64,000 nt of DNA. It comes from Dipylidium caninum. Taxonomy: Eukaryota; Platyhelminthes; Cestoda; Cyclophyllidea; Dipylidiidae. The stretch spans positions 1,364,001 to 1,428,000 of the forward strand of contig QEYB01000368.1 of NCBI GenBank assembly GCA_017562135.1, given 5' to 3'. Position numbers and translations under genes: made by a program. Of this stretch, positions 60,251 through 64,000 are shown piece by piece (within the stretch, counting starts at the first letter, position 1; every line of letters begins with the position of its first letter). Under the pieces are notes generated by a model. That model was given only the letters and a program-made list of their open reading frames with translations, was not told the DNA's origin and did no database searches.

Positions 60251-62694
60251 GAGGGCGCGGGTGAAAAGCAGTAGCACAGGGAGGTGACCCAAAGGGGAAA
60301 AGATGAGGGAACGTTATGTTTCATCGCCACCTTTCTAGCTCATGAAGTGCTCATCCCTTTCAATGCGAAGGGCCAATTACCCGGTCTTGACGCTAGAAGT
60401 CGAGACAGATGTCACTTCTCCTAATTTTCAACTAGAAAATGCACTAGATACTCGATTCTTCGGAAAAGACTAATTATATACAAAGAAATGTGTCAGCGAA
60501 CTTTGAGCATTTTACCCGGTCCAATTCACACCCTCGATGGTGAAAGTAAAAAAGGATCAACTTAACTGCTTTGAATGGGGAGCGGAGGCAGATTTTCCGG
60601 ACGTAGTTGATAAAGCCAACAGGCGGTATTGGCCTCTCTCAGCCCCTCATGTTCATTTGATTAGGAGGCCTAAAGTATTCCCCTTAGCGGAGAGAAGGAG
60701 AACACAGGGGCTGAGAAACTCATGGACTCCTCAACAATTATTACTTCCTCTTCAAATTAACCTAAGTATCTCAACTTCCGTTTTGCTGTAGGTCTTCTTT
60801 TTGCTCTCCTGTTTACCAAATGTGGTCCCCAAGTCGGAATGAATGTCAGATGCTTATAAGGTCTGCTAGAACCGAGTAGCGATGCCTTTTAGGTAACACC
60901 AAACACGAGACACCAGAGGAAAAGAGACTGGTGGAGTCGGTTTACTCAGGGAGTGAAAAATTCATCGGTGTGGAGGTTGTTTTTTCTTCCTCCGAAGAAA
61001 AGCCTTTACTAGCACACTTTCTACGAACACGGGGACCACCCTCGCGTGTGATAGACTGGCGATAGGAGTGTCAACTCGGAAACCCTTCCCCATGACATTA
61101 CCAAATCAGCATTTTGCTTTACTGCTATGAGAATAGACAGGACTTAGAAAGCAGCGAGCCATCAGAGGATTCTTGCCTACTTTTCACCTCGATAATAAGG
61201 GGACGAAGGGAATCGTCCTACGCCGTTGCTCTTGTCATCGGGTGGCGGTGTGCGCTCGGTCCCGACCACTTCTCTCGCCTTATTATGCTCCGCGACGGAG
61301 AACTTTTCCCTCGTCTTCCACAACGGGGTTCTCTCATTAAAACCGTTTGAAGTGCACGTAGCGGCGTGCAATGCCAACCGGAGAAGTGGACTGAGGCCGA
61401 AGGCTGTGGTTTGCCACAATTGAGTGGTCGCCTTGTAAGCCAGTCCTGGTTAATTTGCAAATGCTTCCGCGGGCATATGCACGTTGCCCTGCTTCAGACG
61501 CGGCGACATGCTCTCATACGACGTAAAAGGAGGTGCTCCTTTTCATTAATTCCCTGGCGTTTTCTCTAATTCTCCTTCCAATAAACTGCTTCTGCTGATG
61601 CTCACAGCACACGTCGAGTCGGCGCGAAGACAGTCCGAGGACCACATACAGCAAAGGACGAGACACCAGCGACAACATCGGAAAAGACGGTGGGAAGTGT
61701 GCTCTATGCTTCAGTGTGGAGTAAAAGGCCCCTCTGTCGCGAAACTGCTCTACCAGACGCCTTTTCGGCGGAGACGCGAGCGTTTGTCGGAGCGGGTGAA
61801 TTCCGCCCCCGCTCCGGCAGTGGATGGGGGGGCAGAGGACTCGTTTGCCTCGCCGGCTCCGTGACCCAGTAAAAGACGGCGTATGGGGCTTTGGAAGCAG
61901 AGCGACAGAACCTGTGACTCCGCGTTAGCTGACACTCCACTTATAAGTGGTGCCCCATCTTAAGTTCGCTAAGTCATTCCAGCAGTCAGCGCCGGAGATC
62001 GATCTGAGAGGGTGCTTCAGCACTTCACAGCCTTGCGTGGGCTCACCGGCTCGCAATAAGTGGTTAGCGACTAAAGGCTGTCGAAGCAGTCCGCAGGCGG
62101 GAATTATCCTTCACCGCGTGCGATATACGCGTACATCGGCTTGCCTTTTGCAGGCCGCCATAAAACATCTACAGACAACTGTTTTGGTTGTTTATAGGTA
62201 AATACTGCGCGACCGTATGAATGGGGAGCGTGCATTCACAGCGAATAGCTTAATTGCACACATGATATTATGCCTCATTGTTGCACTTCTTATTTTAGCC
62301 ATGGACAATTGCGAAATGGGCCCAGATTTCCTGCCGTATTCCGGGGTACGTGTTCGATTCTTCACGCACATGTGTCTCCTCTTGAACTTCTTCGCCTGCT
62401 AAAAGTACTTCCTCGAAAGGGTGCCCAGCATGCAGGCAGACATTTCTGTTCCGCCGGTAACCCCGCCTATCGTGGACGCTCTTAAGTACAAATGTAAAAT
62501 TACTTTTGGGCAAGTGAAAAGACCTAAAAGGTAGCGCAATCTCTTCACTGCGTGGTTACGTGGTTGCGCCGTCTAAATGCAGCGGAAGGAAAGCGGGGAG
62601 GTGGGCGACGACAATGCAAAATCTCTATGCCTGACCGACGGGATCGTGGCATAAGCTCAATGCGGATAAGGCTAACAGTATAATACGGCTTGTC

Positions 62695-62785
62695 TCCCCT
62701 CCCTCCCCTCCCTCCCTCCCTTCGTCCTTCCTTCCGTCCCTCCCACCTCTCGGTCGTCCGTCCGTCCGTCCGTCCGTCCGTCCGC
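62695..62785. repeat. Polypyrimidine tract ending in (CCGT)n
   Basis: About 90 nt of almost pure pyrimidine on the plus strand (CCCT and CTTC units) pass into about seven CCGT units at 62756-62785. Confidence 0.9.
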
Positions 62786-63147
62786 CCATGTGTGCTTGCG
62801 CCCATCGATCTGGACGCGCGACTTCTATGGCTTAATTCGTAACACCCGCACGCCTGCTGATTGGGCGCCTCAAGGTCGGCCAACAGATTTGCTTCTTCCC
62901 GCAAGTGCTACTGGGGCAGTGCCTCCGTTGGCAGGCTGATTTTGGACAAAAGGCACCCGCTGTTTCACATAAGGCTTCACATGATAGATTTAAGTTGGAA
63001 GAGACGAATGTTGCCAACACACCCACCTCCACGTTTCCCTCACTAACTCACCCTATATGAATTATTTTTTGCTAACATCCCTACCAACTTATGCACACAC
63101 CTTTCAGCTATTCCATTAACTAATCAGACAAAGGTTATTCTTCTTAG

Positions 63148-63831
63148 TCCTGAACTTTTGCCTCCTTCGAGGAGTAATTTAATATGTTATGGAGAAAACC
63201 CGTTCCATCTCTATAAGATAGTGAAGAAGGAGCGAATGTTGCGGAGGCACTCTTGGGAGCCGGATTGGAAGACTGCAGTTAGTGCATCTCGTTTTCTCCT
63301 TTACGCCGGTGTAGACGGCACGGCGTTCGCCGTGGCCACGCGCTTCACGCACGACGCTGTACTTCCTGTCGCGAGGAGACGTAGCCCACCAGGAGGCAGC
63401 GCCGAACCATTTTCTGCCAACTGCCTAACTTCAATACTTTGCGCATTCTCCTTCAACGTGACTTTATTTGATGTTTTCTTTTTTACCAGAACGAATTTTA
63501 ATATGTTATTCGCATTAGCAATTTCAGCGTTCGTCTTTGCAACATCGACGGGTGGTCCCGTGATGTTGACGTAGGCTGCTTGTTTTCCTCCATCAGCATC
63601 ATTAGAAATAAATAAAGTTCGAAATCTTCCGGATGCCATATTTAATTTCGCACTCGGAAGCATAAATAATGGGATCAAAGGGTCTCATGTCGGCAGATTA
63701 ATCATGCCTTCTGTGTGCTGTTTCAGGACTGGTGCCAGTCCCTAGACTACTGCGTGCCTGAACGAATTCCCCCTCACCACTTGGCTCCAGTGTCCGGAAT
63801 GGCCGAATTGGCGCGGTCTCAGCAGGGCTAA
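63148..63831 (+). CDS. Possible last two exons of an unidentified gene
   Basis: I do not recognise the product. Candidate exon 63148-63277 follows the acceptor TTCTTCTTAG, reads PELLPPSRSNLICYGENPF and on to HSWEPDWKTA, and ends at a GTTAGT donor in phase 0. The next strong acceptor (GTGCTGTTTCAG) opens an exon at 63727 in phase 0. It reads DWCQSLDYCVPERIPPHH, ends SQQG and stops with TAA at 63829-63831. The two join cleanly into 77 residues plus stop, with a residue mix typical of real protein. Upstream exons are not identified. It may be a chance combination of good splice signals. Confidence 0.3.
63301..63678 (-). CDS. Possible small unidentified protein on the minus strand
   Basis: A 125-codon open frame begins at 63678, with a second Met 14 codons in (MASGRFRTLF). 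The composition looks protein-like rather than repetitive: ITGPPVDVAKTNAEIANANN, then FVLVKKKTSNKV, ending VPSTPA. I recognise no family. It lies entirely inside the intron of the candidate plus-strand gene at 63148-63831, so at most it would be a nested antisense gene, and possibly it is chance. Confidence 0.22.
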   Translation of the reverse strand: MIPLFMLPSAKLNMASGRFRTLFISNDADGGKQAAYVNITGPPVDVAKTNAEIANANNILKFVLVKKKTSNKVTLKENAQSIEVRQLAENGSALPPGGLRLLATGSTASCVKRVATANAVPSTPA

Positions 63832-64000
63832 TTTCGTCCCATTCCCTCGCCCCTTCCTTCCTCCGGGAAAACCTTGCGGACGCCTCCTCCTTCGGCCTCG
63901 CCGCAGCGAATCAGTCTACCGTTGTTAGCTCCTCATACGTCACTCGAGTGCTACAACAGCAACAGTAGTAACAAAAATCACTTCTCCTTCTTCTTCTCCT
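63832..64000. other. Window end without recognised feature
   Basis: Pyrimidine-rich sequence ending in CTTCTT/CTCCT units. Nothing else supported. Confidence 0.5.

Larger units (their letters stand above)
55788..63147. other. Intergenic region downstream of the Yorkie gene
   Basis: No supported gene. Open frames at 57839-58405 (minus), 58107-58304 (plus), 58339-58879 (minus) and 59726-60119 (both strands) show no domain. The plus-strand frame ending at 58304 terminates in VTWL, which resembles the YAP C-terminal PDZ ligand and is discussed as a finding. Well-bordered exon-like pieces at 62156-62199 and 62299-62345 are too short to assign. Confidence 0.4.

Noticed and set aside
1..64000. tRNA, rRNA and CRISPR arrays
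   Set aside because: I looked for B-box-like GGTTCGAATCC patterns, rRNA-like blocks and regularly spaced repeats and found none convincing; a covariance-model scan would be decisive for tRNAs.

Overview
This is eukaryotic nuclear DNA. The evidence is split genes with GT-AG introns, animal-type protein families, AATAAA signals and many microsatellites. I infer a parasitic flatworm, most likely a tapeworm. Several genes carry introns of only about 29-37 nt (a size class known from flatworms) next to ordinary introns of 70-3,000 nt, and the YAP-family gene is strongly diverged. Species cannot be fixed from the sequence alone.

Left part (1-22 kb, AT-rich): no gene recognised up to 3.76 kb. SSNA1 (minus, 3765-4178) is followed head-to-head by EDEM3 (plus, 5162-11223), an ER mannosidase of glycoprotein degradation. 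SELENOW (minus, 11494-11888) is convergent with EDEM3. It is a complete selenoprotein W gene of five tiny exons with an in-frame UGA at the selenocysteine position, and no single long open frame reveals it. A syntenin-like tandem-PDZ gene (plus, 13858-16708) converges with importin beta-1 (KPNB1, minus, 17269-21000).

Middle (21-46 kb): a GC- and CpG-rich region full of microsatellites with one convincing coding exon, for a zinc-finger protein (plus, 32817-34880 or 34913). The many other open frames here look like chance products of high GC.

Right part (46-56 kb, AT-rich again): a Ral small GTPase (minus, 46182-49520) is divergent from a Yorkie/YAP homologue (plus, 51105-55787), the Hippo pathway co-activator. 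The Yorkie gene has unusual LATS phosphorylation sites and a WW domain lacking its first tryptophan. From 56 kb to the end there is mostly intergenic sequence. Two phase-compatible candidate exons of an unidentified plus-strand gene lie near 63.1-63.8 kb.

The genes do not form one pathway: ER quality control, nuclear import, centriole/cilium structure, redox, membrane scaffolding, and growth signalling by Ral and Yorkie. The main points of interest are the hidden selenoprotein gene, the micro-introns (two of them stop-free and in frame), a frame problem in KPNB1, and the Yorkie and zinc-finger architectures. Exon joins were built by hand from splice signals, reading phase and recalled family sequences. 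All assembled coding lengths are multiples of three, but transcript data are needed to confirm them.
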